Notes under the pieces: generated by a model
Seen by the model: only the letters and a program-made list of their open reading frames with translations
What the model was told of the DNA's origin: nothing
Database searches by the model: none
Shown: piece by piece, positions 29,150 to 38,058 of the stretch
Layout of the letters: every line of letters begins with the position of its first letter
Numbering within the stretch: the stretch's first letter is position 1
Program-made: the position numbers and the translations under genes
NCBI GenBank assembly: GCA_003156635.1
Contig: PMHK01000112.1
Coordinates: 228-38,285, forward strand
Origin: Acidobacteriota bacterium
GTDB lineage: Bacteria > Acidobacteriota > Terriglobia > Acidiferrales > UBA7541
DNA: 38,058 nt
Reading direction: 5' to 3'

Positions 29150-30205
29150 TCAGTTGGGTTGAGCTTCGCTCTTGTATTGCTTCAGTTTGCGGTACAGCGT
29201 GGTCTTGCCGATACCCAGAATTCGCGCGGCGGCCAACTTATCGTCCCCAGCCTCGCGCAAGGCGCGCAAAATCGCCCGCCTCTCGAGTTCTTCCAGCGGC
29301 AGCAGTTCCTCATTTTGCGGCAGTTGCTCGTTCGTTCGGTACTGCAGGCTGGTGGGCAAATCGCCGGCATGCAAAATTGGTCCCGAACCCAGCGCGATCG
29401 CCCGTTCGATCGCATTTTCCAGCTCGCGCACATTGCCCGGCCAGTCGTAGGACATCGACCGGGCCATCCCATCCTCGGAAATCGTGCGCATCTTCCCACT
29501 CGGGTCACTGAATTTTTCCAAAAACGAATTGACCAGCGGCTGAATATCCGTCTTGCGCTCGCGCAGCGGCGGAATTTTGATCTGCACTACATTCAGCCGG
29601 AAAAACAAATCCTGTCGGAAGGTTCCCTGCCGCACTGCGGCTTCCAGATCCCGGTTGGTCGCGGCAATGATCCGCGCCTGCAGCGGCACCCGCTCCGTCG
29701 AGCCCACTGGCCGCACTTCTTTTTGCCCGCCAAAACCCGGACGCGTGCGCAGCGTTTCCCGCAAGATCCGGTTTTCCTGATCCACATCGATCATCCGGAT
29801 CATCCGATCGATTTTGCTGCGCAACTCCGGAATGTGAAACGGCTTGGTAATGTAATCCGCCGCGCCCAGCCGCGTGGCCTCCACCGCGCTTTCGATCGTC
29901 CCGTATTGCGTCAGCACCAGTACTGCCGTCTGCGGAAAATCCCGCCGCACCCGTTTCAGCAACTCCAGCCCACCCATCTGCGGGACCCGCAGGTCCGTAA
30001 TCAAAATTTCCACCGGCCACTGGTCCAAAATTTCAAGCGCTTGCTCGGTGGTCGAAGCCGTCCGGGTCCGCAACCCGGAGTCGGTAATCACGTCGCAGCA
30101 CAAATTTCGCGTGGAGTCTTCATCGTCGACAATCAGAATTGTCGGCGCCGTAGGCCGTTCCGCCGCCATCGCTGTCCTCAGCTCCGTCCTCGACGATGTC
30201 CCCAT
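29150..30205 (-). CDS. NtrC-family-like response regulator with internal deletion of the AAA+ core (receiver + partial AAA+ + Fis HTH)
   Basis: 351 aa; receiver TILIVDDEDSTRN...DLRVPQMGG...TKPFHIPEL; then RPGFGG|QKEVRPVGSTERVPLQARIIAATNRDLEAAV...FRQDLFFRLNVV...[41 protein letters not shown]. No Walker A, GAFTGA or Walker B. Confidence 0.88.
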   Translation of the reverse strand: MGTSSRTELRTAMAAERPTAPTILIVDDEDSTRNLCCDVITDSGLRTRTASTTEQALEILDQWPVEILITDLRVPQMGGLELLKRVRRDFPQTAVLVLTQYGTIESAVEATRLGAADYITKPFHIPELRSKIDRMIRMIDVDQENRILRETLRTRPGFGGQKEVRPVGSTERVPLQARIIAATNRDLEAAVRQGTFRQDLFFRLNVVQIKIPPLRERKTDIQPLVNSFLEKFSDPSGKMRTISEDGMARSMSYDWPGNVRELENAIERAIALGSGPILHAGDLPTSLQYRTNEQLPQNEELLPLEELERRAILRALREAGDDKLAAARILGIGKTTLYRKLKQYKSEAQPN

Positions 30206-30244
30206 AAAATTTTCGAATCCTCCTGGCCAGCTTTAGGGGGCGCT

Positions 30245-30260
30245 TGCACAACTCGGACCA
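30245..30260 (-). promoter_or_regulatory. Candidate -24/-12 (sigma54-like) promoter upstream of the NtrC-like gene
   Basis: Minus strand TGGTCCGAGTTGTGCA; correct GG-to-GC spacing; predicted start near 30234, about 30 nt before the CDS. Confidence 0.35.
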
Positions 30261-30489
30261 AATAGGAACCAATCGCTGTCCCGAATCGCCCTAAAACGCT
30301 GGCTTGTTGCAAAACGCGACGCGCAATGCAGCGGAGTCTAATGCCGAAATGGAATTGCTAACAAGCTGGCAATACTACGCAGACTGCTAAGCCAAGATGT
30401 CAGTAGGAAGTGCAACTTCGGGAACCGCGCTTTCTCAAATCGGGAGGCGTGCGGGGATGCGCTCAAAATATTCGGCGCTCGGGACGAGA

Positions 30490-32565
30490 CTAGTGTCCGC
30501 TCGGAGCAGGCTCTTCGTTATTCTTTCGCGCCGCAGCGCTTAAGACTCGCCCGAACTCCAGCAGATAAAGCCCTTCGCTGGCCGATCCCGCGAAGATTCT
30601 TTGCGACTCTTCAGCAGCCAGAGCTGGAAATTCAACCTCGCCCGCGGTCTCCGCTCCATTGGCTGTGCTCTTATTCCGCACCCGCGCCCACGAAAGCCCT
30701 TCGTCGCGTGACGCGTACAAGCCGCTCGACTCCATCGACGCTAGCCACAAACCCGGCAGCAGCAACAACTCCTGCGCCCGCGCTCCCGGAAGTCCGGCCT
30801 GCTCCCTGCCCCAACTCCACCCCGCGTCCCGCGAAATGTAAACTCCCGTTTGCGCCGCAACCAGTAACGTAGATTCCCCGGACCATTCCAATTTCAATGC
30901 CCCGCCCGATTCCAGCGGCAGATCGTGCCAGCTCCACGATCGGCCTGCATCATCAGAGAACACCATGCCACGCGAGGAAACCAGTCGAATGACTCGTCCA
31001 TCCGCCGACGCGCGCACCGACTGCACCGGCAACTCGCCTGGCCCAAATCGCAAAGCGTTCCACGTTCGTCCCTGATCTCGCGATTCGAACAATCCCTGGT
31101 CGGTCGCCGTGAGCCACGCCGTCCCGCTGGTGAAAACGTCATTCACTACCGGCCGACCGTGCCCTGCTTCTGGCGCGATATCTTCGCGCGCAGTTTGAGA
31201 GCCGTCCTGCAAAAACATTCCAGCGCGCATCCAACGCTGCTTGGCGTCGTCGTATCGTGCTAGTCCACCCGCCGTCAGCGCCGCCCACCAACCATCTGCC
31301 GCCGAATAGATCGACCGAACACTCGCGCCCCCAAGGCCCTCATCCATCGTCGTCCAAGTCGCGCCGCCATCCTCACTCACCACCACCGCTTCCGGTGCGT
31401 TGGACAAAACCGCCGCCACTCGCCGCGCATCTCGCGAGTCCACCGCGACCGCCAGCACGCGGCGATGAAAAAAACCTTCGTTCGCGGCACGGAAATGGAG
31501 CCCGCCGTCGTCGCTCACCACCACACCCTGCCGCTCCGTGCCGATGACCAGCCGCGATGCGCCCGACGACTCGCGATTCGGCGCAAGCAGCAGCGCATTC
31601 ACGATCCAGTCCGCCGGCGAAATCCGCGCCCACGATTTTCCCGCATCCGCCGACTTCCACAATCCTTCGGTCGTTCCAGCGTACAGCACCGCCGGCTCTG
31701 CCGGATCCTGCCGAATCGCCAGGGTCCGCCGCGACGAATACGGAATACCTTCGATCTTTTCCCACTGCCCACCGGAAGAATCGCTGCGATAAATTCCGGA
31801 ACAAGCGCTGGCGAAAACCCGCTGCGGGTTCGTTTCGTCCAGGGCCAGACTCAGCACGTCGGAATCATCAATCATTCCGTCGTGGATCGCCGCCCAATGC
31901 TTTCCGCCATCGATCGTTTTCCATGGCAGATGAAACGTCCCGGCATAAATAATATCGGCATCGCCGGGGTCAATCGCCAGCGAATCAAAATTTCGTAGTT
32001 CGGTGTCGCCCGCGGGAGTTATCCGGTTCCAGCTCGCGCCGCCGTCGCGCGAAATAAACACGCCGTCCAGCGCTCCCGCCACCAGTTCGTCTGGATTCGC
32101 ATGCGCCTGCGCCAGCGCCCGGACCGCGTGGCCGTGAAGCCCAGATTCTCGCCACGTCATCCCGCCATCGTCGCTGATGAAAACTCCGCCCCCCTCGCTG
32201 GCCGTTTCGCGCGTCCAGGTCGACGCGTAAATACGCGCGCGTTTTTGTGGATCAACAATTCGAGGATCAACGATGAGGTTGGTGACTACCGCGTTCGAAT
32301 TCGCCCCGGCCAGCCCCAGCAGTTTCCAGGTCGCCCCAGCGTCGACCGAACCGAAAATGTGTCCGTCCGTAGTACCCAAGTAGAGGATGTCGGAATGGTG
32401 CGGATCGAGTGCGAGCGCCCGAACATCGCCGCCCGTCAACCCAGCCGAACGCCACACCTGCGCCGACGCGGCAGAAGTGGCAAAAAACGCGAGCACTCCG
32501 AGCACACCAATAAAAATGTTTTTAGCCAGTGAGAAGCGAGTGTTCATACGTTTGCGTCGTCTCAA
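30490..32565 (-). CDS. Secreted BNR/Asp-box beta-propeller protein (sortilin/Ycf48-like repeats)
   Basis: 691 aa; signal peptide; many repeats of the form S.DGG.TW (ISDDGGMTWRESGL, ISRDGGASWNRI, VSEDGGATWTTM, FSDDAGRSWSW, ASRDEGLSWARV). Confidence 0.88.
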   Translation of the reverse strand: MRRRKRMNTRFSLAKNIFIGVLGVLAFFATSAASAQVWRSAGLTGGDVRALALDPHHSDILYLGTTDGHIFGSVDAGATWKLLGLAGANSNAVVTNLIVDPRIVDPQKRARIYASTWTRETASEGGGVFISDDGGMTWRESGLHGHAVRALAQAHANPDELVAGALDGVFISRDGGASWNRITPAGDTELRNFDSLAIDPGDADIIYAGTFHLPWKTIDGGKHWAAIHDGMIDDSDVLSLALDETNPQRVFASACSGIYRSDSSGGQWEKIEGIPYSSRRTLAIRQDPAEPAVLYAGTTEGLWKSADAGKSWARISPADWIVNALLLAPNRESSGASRLVIGTERQGVVVSDDGGLHFRAANEGFFHRRVLAVAVDSRDARRVAAVLSNAPEAVVVSEDGGATWTTMDEGLGGASVRSIYSAADGWWAALTAGGLARYDDAKQRWMRAGMFLQDGSQTAREDIAPEAGHGRPVVNDVFTSGTAWLTATDQGLFESRDQGRTWNALRFGPGELPVQSVRASADGRVIRLVSSRGMVFSDDAGRSWSWHDLPLESGGALKLEWSGESTLLVAAQTGVYISRDAGWSWGREQAGLPGARAQELLLLPGLWLASMESSGLYASRDEGLSWARVRNKSTANGAETAGEVEFPALAAEESQRIFAGSASEGLYLLEFGRVLSAAARKNNEEPAPSGH

Positions 32566-32711
32566 ACTTCGTCGAGGTGACCCGGGGCGTTCACCATCCC
32601 AAGCGAAGTTTCTTCTGTCGTCCCGATGAGCCGCTTTGAGTCAGCTAAAACTCCGCTAACTCGAGGCGGAGCAGCGCACCGTCCTTGCGTCTCTCCAACG
32701 AACTACTGCAC

Positions 32712-34871
32712 TTAATAGGATGCGCCGTCTGGCACAAAGATGATGTCGAGCCGCCGATTCTCGTCTCCCGCGCCCTCGATGCCCGCGGCAATCCTTACCT
32801 CAACGCGAGAAGCGTCCACGCCCTTCTCATCGCCCAGATATTTCTTTCCGGCATCGCCGCGCCGTGTCGCCAAATCATCCGCCCGCGGTTCCTTTGGATC
32901 GGCGTAACCCACCAGCACTACTTTCGACTTCGGATCGCTCTGCAAACGCACCGCCAGGTCATCCAGGTTGCGCTTGCACACGTTGTCGGCGCGCGCGCTG
33001 CTCAAAGTGAAATTGCACGCGCTAACTTTGCTGGCCTGCGGCGCCGGAGGCGGTGCCTGCACCGTCACGTTCGCCGAACAATCGCAGGCCGCGTGCGTCA
33101 CCGTCTCCGCCCTGCCGGTCACCACGTAATTGCCAGGTTGCAGCCCGGAAGTATCCAGTTGCACCGTGGAGCCATCGCCCACGATCTGCCCGCCGTTGGT
33201 TTGCCACGCATACGTCAGCGCCGATCCTGAAGGATCATTCACGCTGGCGCTAATCGTCGCGCGTTCGCCCGCCAGCACCGTCGCGGGATTCGCCGTGCAG
33301 CTCATCGTCGGCGCCGACGGCTTCGGCCGCACCGTTACGTTCGCCGAGCAACTCGAATTGGTCCCCGCGCCGTTGTCGACTCGCGCCGTCAGCACATAGC
33401 CGCCCGGCCCGGCTCCCGAGGAGTCCCAGCGCACAAACTGTCCGACGCCGCTGATTTTTCCGCCCGTGGCGGTCCACACGTAAGTCAACGGCCGTCCGTT
33501 CAGATCTGTGGCCGTCGCCGTAGCGACCACTGCTTCATTCGATCCTTGAAGCACCGAACCTTTATCCACCGCGCATGAAGACGTAATGCTATCCGGCGGC
33601 AAAGCCTTCTCCGGCCAAATCGCCGTGCCCACTTTAATCACGAAACCATTGCGGTCCCGGTGCCCGGTCAGGTCCAGCGAATAGCGATATCCCAAATCCA
33701 GTGCCGCCCATTTCAAGGCGTAGATTCGAATCCCGGTGATGCTGTCTACTGGATCGCGCGGCCCGGCCGTCGTGTTCTTGATCCCGCTGCCCACGAAAAT
33801 CGTGCTGGTGTATTCGGTGATGATCTGGAACCGCTTGTCCGGAAAAATCAGCATGCCGGCGCCGATCTGCATCTGGTCTGCCAGATTCAACACCGCCGGC
33901 CCAATCACTCCGTCGATCGTCGCGTTGTTGAAGGTCGAATCGCGCGTAAAACGATACGCCCAGTTCGCCGTCGCCGTGATGCTGTGATGAAAAATCGTCT
34001 TACTCGCTTCCACGCCGATGCCGTAATTGAATTTTCCGGATTGGGCTTGATCCGTGAGCAGGTGACTGAAACCTGACACCGTCGGAATGTAGAAATCGTT
34101 GCGAATCGAAAGGCTCAGCGGCTTTCCGCGGTGCTCGGACAGCAATGCAATTTTGAACCCCAAATCAACTTCGCCGACTCCTGATCCGTTGTGCGACGCA
34201 AACGGAATATCCTCCACGTACCCTGGCCGAAAGCCGCTCGACGGAATCACCGAGTTATAAATCGTGTTCTGGTATTGAGGATTGAGCGCGTTAGCGGAGG
34301 AAAGGCTCAACTGGCTCGGGGCGCCCACGTGAATGTGGTCCTGCGCGTCAATGTTGAAGAACACCGAAAACCAGCGAGTCACGCCGTAGCCCATCGACGG
34401 GACCAACTGCAGCGACGTAATTTCTCCCGGCATCCGCGAAAATTTGTTCAGCCCGACTGCCACACTAAATGCATCCTTCGGCAGCGTATCGCCAGTCTCT
34501 AAAGTGAATAGCCCCGGATTTCCGTCCAGCGCGGGCATGGGCGTAAACCGCGGTGAGTCGCTCGACGGGGCATTTGTGCCAGCCACGGCTGCTAACGCGG
34601 CATTCACGGGTGCCCGGGCCAGAGCCGGCGTCGTCGCGGCATCTGTGGCCGGCGTCGCGTCCGTGGCCGCTGCCGGAGTGGTAGGCGTCGCCGCCGCTGC
34701 ATCCGTAGCCGCCGGATCCGCAGTTGCCGTCGTCGTCGCGGTCTTGGCCGCATCAGCGCTCGCCGCCGCAGGTTTCTTGTCGTCAGCTTTCGTCGTGTCC
34801 GCACCGTTCGCCGCACCCGCCGTCAACGCCGCAGTGAAAAATAGAATGGCGGCACATCGTAGAAATCTCAT
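32712..34871 (-). CDS. Outer membrane protein with Ala/Thr-rich linker, beta-barrel-like region, two Ig-like repeats and C-terminal OmpA-like domain
   Basis: 719 aa; signal peptide; low-complexity AT/P/D region; TGHRDRNGFVIKVGTAIWPEKALPPDS; two CSANVTV-terminated repeats; C-terminal SKVVLVGYADPKEPRADDLATRRGDAGKKYL...EVRIAAG...NRRLDIIFVPDG. Confidence 0.8.
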   Translation of the reverse strand: MRFLRCAAILFFTAALTAGAANGADTTKADDKKPAAASADAAKTATTTATADPAATDAAAATPTTPAAATDATPATDAATTPALARAPVNAALAAVAGTNAPSSDSPRFTPMPALDGNPGLFTLETGDTLPKDAFSVAVGLNKFSRMPGEITSLQLVPSMGYGVTRWFSVFFNIDAQDHIHVGAPSQLSLSSANALNPQYQNTIYNSVIPSSGFRPGYVEDIPFASHNGSGVGEVDLGFKIALLSEHRGKPLSLSIRNDFYIPTVSGFSHLLTDQAQSGKFNYGIGVEASKTIFHHSITATANWAYRFTRDSTFNNATIDGVIGPAVLNLADQMQIGAGMLIFPDKRFQIITEYTSTIFVGSGIKNTTAGPRDPVDSITGIRIYALKWAALDLGYRYSLDLTGHRDRNGFVIKVGTAIWPEKALPPDSITSSCAVDKGSVLQGSNEAVVATATATDLNGRPLTYVWTATGGKISGVGQFVRWDSSGAGPGGYVLTARVDNGAGTNSSCSANVTVRPKPSAPTMSCTANPATVLAGERATISASVNDPSGSALTYAWQTNGGQIVGDGSTVQLDTSGLQPGNYVVTGRAETVTHAACDCSANVTVQAPPPAPQASKVSACNFTLSSARADNVCKRNLDDLAVRLQSDPKSKVVLVGYADPKEPRADDLATRRGDAGKKYLGDEKGVDASRVEVRIAAGIEGAGDENRRLDIIFVPDGASY

Positions 34872-35181
34872 TATTCCTCCACCCCTACTGCCCCACTCGT
34901 TTGGTTATGTGCGTCGAAGCTTGGCCTGCCGGGTATTCTCGAACAATCGGGTATAACCCTGAGCACTCATTCCCGCCCAGGATCCAATGTAATCGGGGGC
35001 AACTGCCTGAATCCGACGAAGTCGGGCGGATTATAATTCAGCCCCGCCCTTTCCCGCACGATTTTTTCCTGATCTTCGCCGGGCGGCGGCCCTGAAACCG
35101 GTGCTCCAATTCGGACAACCGCTCGACGGTTTCGGCATCGCGCTGCCAGTCCGCTTCTGCTATATTGGAAACAACGGTACT

Positions 35182-35206
35182 CGCTTTCGTGCTCCAGCCG
35201 AAAGCG
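35182..35206 (+). other. 5'-UTR stem-loop upstream of the 35228 gene
   Basis: CGCTTTCG-tgctccagc-CGAAAGCG: perfect 8-bp stem, 9-nt loop, about 22 nt before the start codon and just upstream of SD GGAGG. Confidence 0.4.
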
Positions 35207-35227
35207 CCAATTTACTTGGAGGATGTT

Positions 35228-35893
35228 ATGAACCGCTGGAGAGTTTTTCTTTGCACTGCTGTCGTTACCGTTGTCTTCGTCTCCCCCACCCTAGCCCAGA
35301 ATCAGGATTCCGCGCCGATAGCCTCCGCCACGCCCGCGTACACCGTCGCCGCCGGAACCCGAATTATGGTCGCGCTGGTTACGCCCATCTCCACCAAAGT
35401 GGACAAGACCGGAAAACGCATCCGCGTCCGCACTCTGCAACCGATCGCTTCCGAAGACGGCTCGCTGCTTCCCGCCGGAGCTGAAATTCGCGGACACCTC
35501 GATAAAGTCCAGTCCGCCGGAAAAACCGGCCGGGCCCACCTCTGGATCACTTTCGACGACATCCACACCCGCGCCGGCTGGGTTCCGCTCGTCGCCGGCG
35601 TAATCGACGCCCCGGGCGTTCACTCCATCCACGTCCTCTTCGACCGCGAAGGCGAAATCGAAGCACCCACCAGCAACCATCAACAGGAAGCCCTGGCGAT
35701 GGCCATGGCCGCTCTCGCTGGCGCGGAACCTGGAATCGTCAATAACAACAAGCAAGACGCCGCTAAAGGTGCCGCAACCGGAGCGGCCGAAGCCTTCATG
35801 GCCACCTCGGGAATTGGCCAGGATCTGACGCTCCCCGAAAACATGAAACTCGAAATCGTGCTGCAGCGCCCGTTGTATTTCGGCAAAGCCTAA
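35228..35893 (+). CDS. Conserved secreted hypothetical protein (weak resemblance to TrbI/VirB10 C-terminal pattern)
   Basis: Start trimmed to MNRWRVFLCTAVVTVVFVSPTLAQ (signal peptide) behind SD GGAGG; YTVAAGTRIMVALVTPISTKVDKTGKRIRVRTLQPIASEDGSLLPAGAEIRGHL. Confidence 0.7.
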   Translation: MNRWRVFLCTAVVTVVFVSPTLAQNQDSAPIASATPAYTVAAGTRIMVALVTPISTKVDKTGKRIRVRTLQPIASEDGSLLPAGAEIRGHLDKVQSAGKTGRAHLWITFDDIHTRAGWVPLVAGVIDAPGVHSIHVLFDREGEIEAPTSNHQQEALAMAMAALAGAEPGIVNNNKQDAAKGAATGAAEAFMATSGIGQDLTLPENMKLEIVLQRPLYFGKA

Positions 35894-35921
35894 GCGAGAA
35901 TTTCCGCAGGAGGAATATTCC

Positions 35922-36449
35922 GTGCCCAACCGCTCTCACGGACTCGTGTCCGTCGCTCTTGTCGCCGCAGCCATCGCCGTTTTTGCGTTTTCCGCCGCGG
36001 CCCAGGATGTTCCCGCTCAACTTCAGCCGCCTGCGAATGAGCAACTCCTCCTGCGCGTCCAGGCCAAAGGCGATCAGGTTTACACTTGCAAGACCGACGG
36101 CGCCACCCCAGCCTGGACGCTGAAAGCTCCTGACGCGCAGCTTTTCGATAAAGACGGCAAGCCCTTCGGCAAGCATTTCGCCGGCCCGTCCTGGGAAGCT
36201 AACGACGGCAGCCGCGTCACCGGCAAAGCCGTCGCCAACGTGCCGTCTCCCGACGCCGATTCCATAGCCTGGCTTCTCCTCAACATCGTGGGCCACGAAG
36301 GAAACGGTGTGCTGTCCAAAGCCACGACCGTTCAGCGCATCAATACCAAGGGCGGCAAAGCGCCCGCGACCGGCTGCGACGCGTCGCACGCCGGCCAGGA
36401 ACTTCGCATACCCTATTCCGCCGTTTACGTTTTCTACGCACCGAAATAA
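35922..36449 (+). CDS. DUF3455 domain protein, secreted
   Basis: 175 aa; GTG start with SD AGGAGG; signal peptide; VQAKGDQVYTCK...AWTLKAPDAQLFDKDGKPFGKHFAGPSWEANDGSRVTGK. Confidence 0.83.
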   Translation: MPNRSHGLVSVALVAAAIAVFAFSAAAQDVPAQLQPPANEQLLLRVQAKGDQVYTCKTDGATPAWTLKAPDAQLFDKDGKPFGKHFAGPSWEANDGSRVTGKAVANVPSPDADSIAWLLLNIVGHEGNGVLSKATTVQRINTKGGKAPATGCDASHAGQELRIPYSAVYVFYAPK

Positions 36450-36544
36450 ACCAGCATCTTCGGCGAAGGGTCCTGCAAAATCGCCGCGCGCTCTAGCTGC
36501 ACTGGCTTGGATTTCCTTTCCACTGCTGATAGATTCAATCTTAG

Positions 36545-37951
36545 ATGGCCACTGAACCTTCCAAACTCCAGCGCATCCTGATCGTCGAAGACGAAGACAA
36601 CGCCCGCAAAGGTTATGAGGCGCTGCTGCGCAAATGGAATTGGGAAATTCTCGGCGTGGGCAGCGGCGAAGAAGCCCTCGCCAAATTTCAGGAATACCAG
36701 CCCGACCTGATTCTCGCCGACGTCGAGCTTCCCGGCATGAACGGCCTCGACCTGCTCGCCCAACTCGGCGAAGAAATCGCGCGTATCCCGGTCATCATCA
36801 TCACCGGCCGCGGCAGCGATGAACGCGTCATCCAGGCCATCGAAGCCGGCGCCTACTGGTACATCGAAAAACCGCTGAAACCGCCGGTACTGCGCGCGCT
36901 CATCGAACGCGCCCTCGGCCACGCCCGCGATCAGCAAACCGTCGTCGCGCTACGCCGCGACCTGCGCACCGCCGGCAAGGTCGGCGTCCTCGTCGGCACC
37001 TCCGGCCCGATGCAGGACGTGATGCGCCAGGTGGAAATTGCCGCGCCCTCCACCGCTTCGGTTTTGATCACCGGCGAAACCGGCTCCGGCAAGGAAATGG
37101 TCGCGCGTTCGATTCACATGCTCTCGCCGCGCGTGGATAATCCCTTTGTCGCCATCAACTGTTCCGCGATCCCCGAATCGCTGATGGAAAGCGAAATCTT
37201 CGGCCACGAAAAAGGCGCGTTCACCGGCGCCGCGGAACGCCGCATCGGCTGTTTCGAACTCGCCGACGGCGGCACCCTGCTCCTCGACGAAATCGGCGAA
37301 ATGCCCGCACCCACTCAGGCGAAACTTCTGCGCGTCCTCGAAGACCACAAAGTCCGCCGCCTCGGCAGCAAAGTCGAAACCGCGGTCGACGTGCGCGTCG
37401 TTGCCGCCACCAACAAAAATCCCGAGCAAGCTGTCGCCGACGGCCATCTCCGCCAGGATTTATATTTCCGGCTCAATGTTTTTAACATTCACCTTCCGCC
37501 GCTGCGCGATCACAAAGCCGATCTGCCGCTGCTGGTCGATCACTTGCTCGCCAGTATTTCCGAAAAATACGGAAAGAAAGTCACCAGCGTCGGCACCGAC
37601 GTTATGGATTTGTTCAAATCCTACCCGTGGCCCGGAAATGTGCGCGAGCTGCGTAACGTTCTGGAACGCGCCTCCATCGCCTCCGACCGCGGCACCATCG
37701 CCCGCCAGCACCTTCCCGCGGAATTCGGCAAAGCTACGGCCATGACCACTTCCGGTCTTTCCGGCCTGCGTTTTCCGGTCGGCACCACGGTCGACGCCGC
37801 CGAACGCGAACTCATTCTGCAGACGCTCGCCGCCACCGGCCAGAACAAAACGCGCGCGTCGGACCTGTTGGGCATCAGCCTCAAGACACTTCACAATAAA
37901 TTGAAGGAATACGAGGCGGGGCGAAGCGATGCGTCTCAGCCTGAAAACTAA
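36545..37951 (+). CDS. NtrC-family sigma54-dependent response regulator (complete)
   Basis: 468 aa; receiver [18 protein letters not shown]; Walker [15 protein letters not shown]; Walker [38 protein letters not shown]. Confidence 0.95.
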   Translation: MATEPSKLQRILIVEDEDNARKGYEALLRKWNWEILGVGSGEEALAKFQEYQPDLILADVELPGMNGLDLLAQLGEEIARIPVIIITGRGSDERVIQAIEAGAYWYIEKPLKPPVLRALIERALGHARDQQTVVALRRDLRTAGKVGVLVGTSGPMQDVMRQVEIAAPSTASVLITGETGSGKEMVARSIHMLSPRVDNPFVAINCSAIPESLMESEIFGHEKGAFTGAAERRIGCFELADGGTLLLDEIGEMPAPTQAKLLRVLEDHKVRRLGSKVETAVDVRVVAATNKNPEQAVADGHLRQDLYFRLNVFNIHLPPLRDHKADLPLLVDHLLASISEKYGKKVTSVGTDVMDLFKSYPWPGNVRELRNVLERASIASDRGTIARQHLPAEFGKATAMTTSGLSGLRFPVGTTVDAAERELILQTLAATGQNKTRASDLLGISLKTLHNKLKEYEAGRSDASQPEN

Positions 37952-38058
37952 ATTTACCCTGGCGACTTCCCTGCTGGTCTTGGCAGTGGTCACCGTGGTT
38001 TCGGGTTTGTACCTCGCGCGCCTCACCCGCCAGACGCTGCGCCAGGCCGACGATCGCG
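37929..38058 (+). CDS. Membrane sensor kinase-like protein, N-terminus only (truncated by window end)
   Basis: ATG at 37929 overlapping the NtrC gene 3' end: [44 protein letters not shown]-terminal TM typical of a kinase partner. Confidence 0.6.
   Translation, partial: MRLSLKTKFTLATSLLVLAVVTVVSGLYLARLTRQTLRQADDR

Noticed and set aside
29042-30265. 407-aa plus-strand ORF antisense to the NtrC-like gene
   Set aside because: Shadow ORF rich in Arg/Pro/His/Gln; the receiver and HTH are on the minus strand.
34444-34956. Ala/Val-rich 170-aa plus-strand ORF resembling a membrane protein
   Set aside because: Antisense of the Ala/Thr-rich linker of the OmpA-like protein; hydrophobicity is a by-product of GCN/GTN complements.
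35013-35036. Hairpin CCGACgaaGTCGG next to TATAAT as a possible small RNA promoter
   Set aside because: No credible -35, no terminator or conserved element nearby; cannot be supported from sequence alone.

Overview
38 kb GC-rich chromosomal segment with no rRNA, tRNA, CRISPR or transposase seen. The gene content (ilv operon, HpnI/HpnJ, DUF3455, SYLF, LssY_C, BNR proteins) suggests Acidobacteriota, but that is inference. From left to right: (i) a minus-strand aromatic amino-acid operon: chorismate mutase, pheA, DAHP synthase and prephenate dehydrogenase truncated by the window edge; (ii) a divergent ilvD-ilvC-ilvB-ilvM-tyrA2 operon; (iii) hopanoid side-chain genes hpnI/EamA/hpnJ; (iv) a MacA-TPR-FtsX permease-TolC export operon without its own ATPase; (v) an ABC-2 exporter and an alpha/beta hydrolase; (vi) two coupled PP2C/SpoIIE-type phosphatases (FHA-GAF and GAF); (vii) secreted SYLF and LssY_C proteins; (viii) a three-gene two-component cluster with two domain-deficient members; (ix) a BNR propeller protein, an OmpA/Ig-like protein and small secreted proteins; (x) an intact NtrC-family regulator followed by a truncated kinase. 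The strongest unlisted signal is a complete transcription attenuator upstream of the aromatic operon (about 2970-3209, minus strand). It has a sigma70-like promoter, a short leader ORF reading ...NFYYRFAFTYRFLYW..., mutually exclusive 1:2, 2:3 and 3:4 stems, and an intrinsic terminator just before the first gene. The second is the cluster at 26682-30205: an NtrC-like regulator missing about 117 aa of its AAA+ core, a hybrid kinase, and a pseudo-receiver/DHp protein without an ATPase domain, with two near-identical -24/-12 (sigma54-like) sites.
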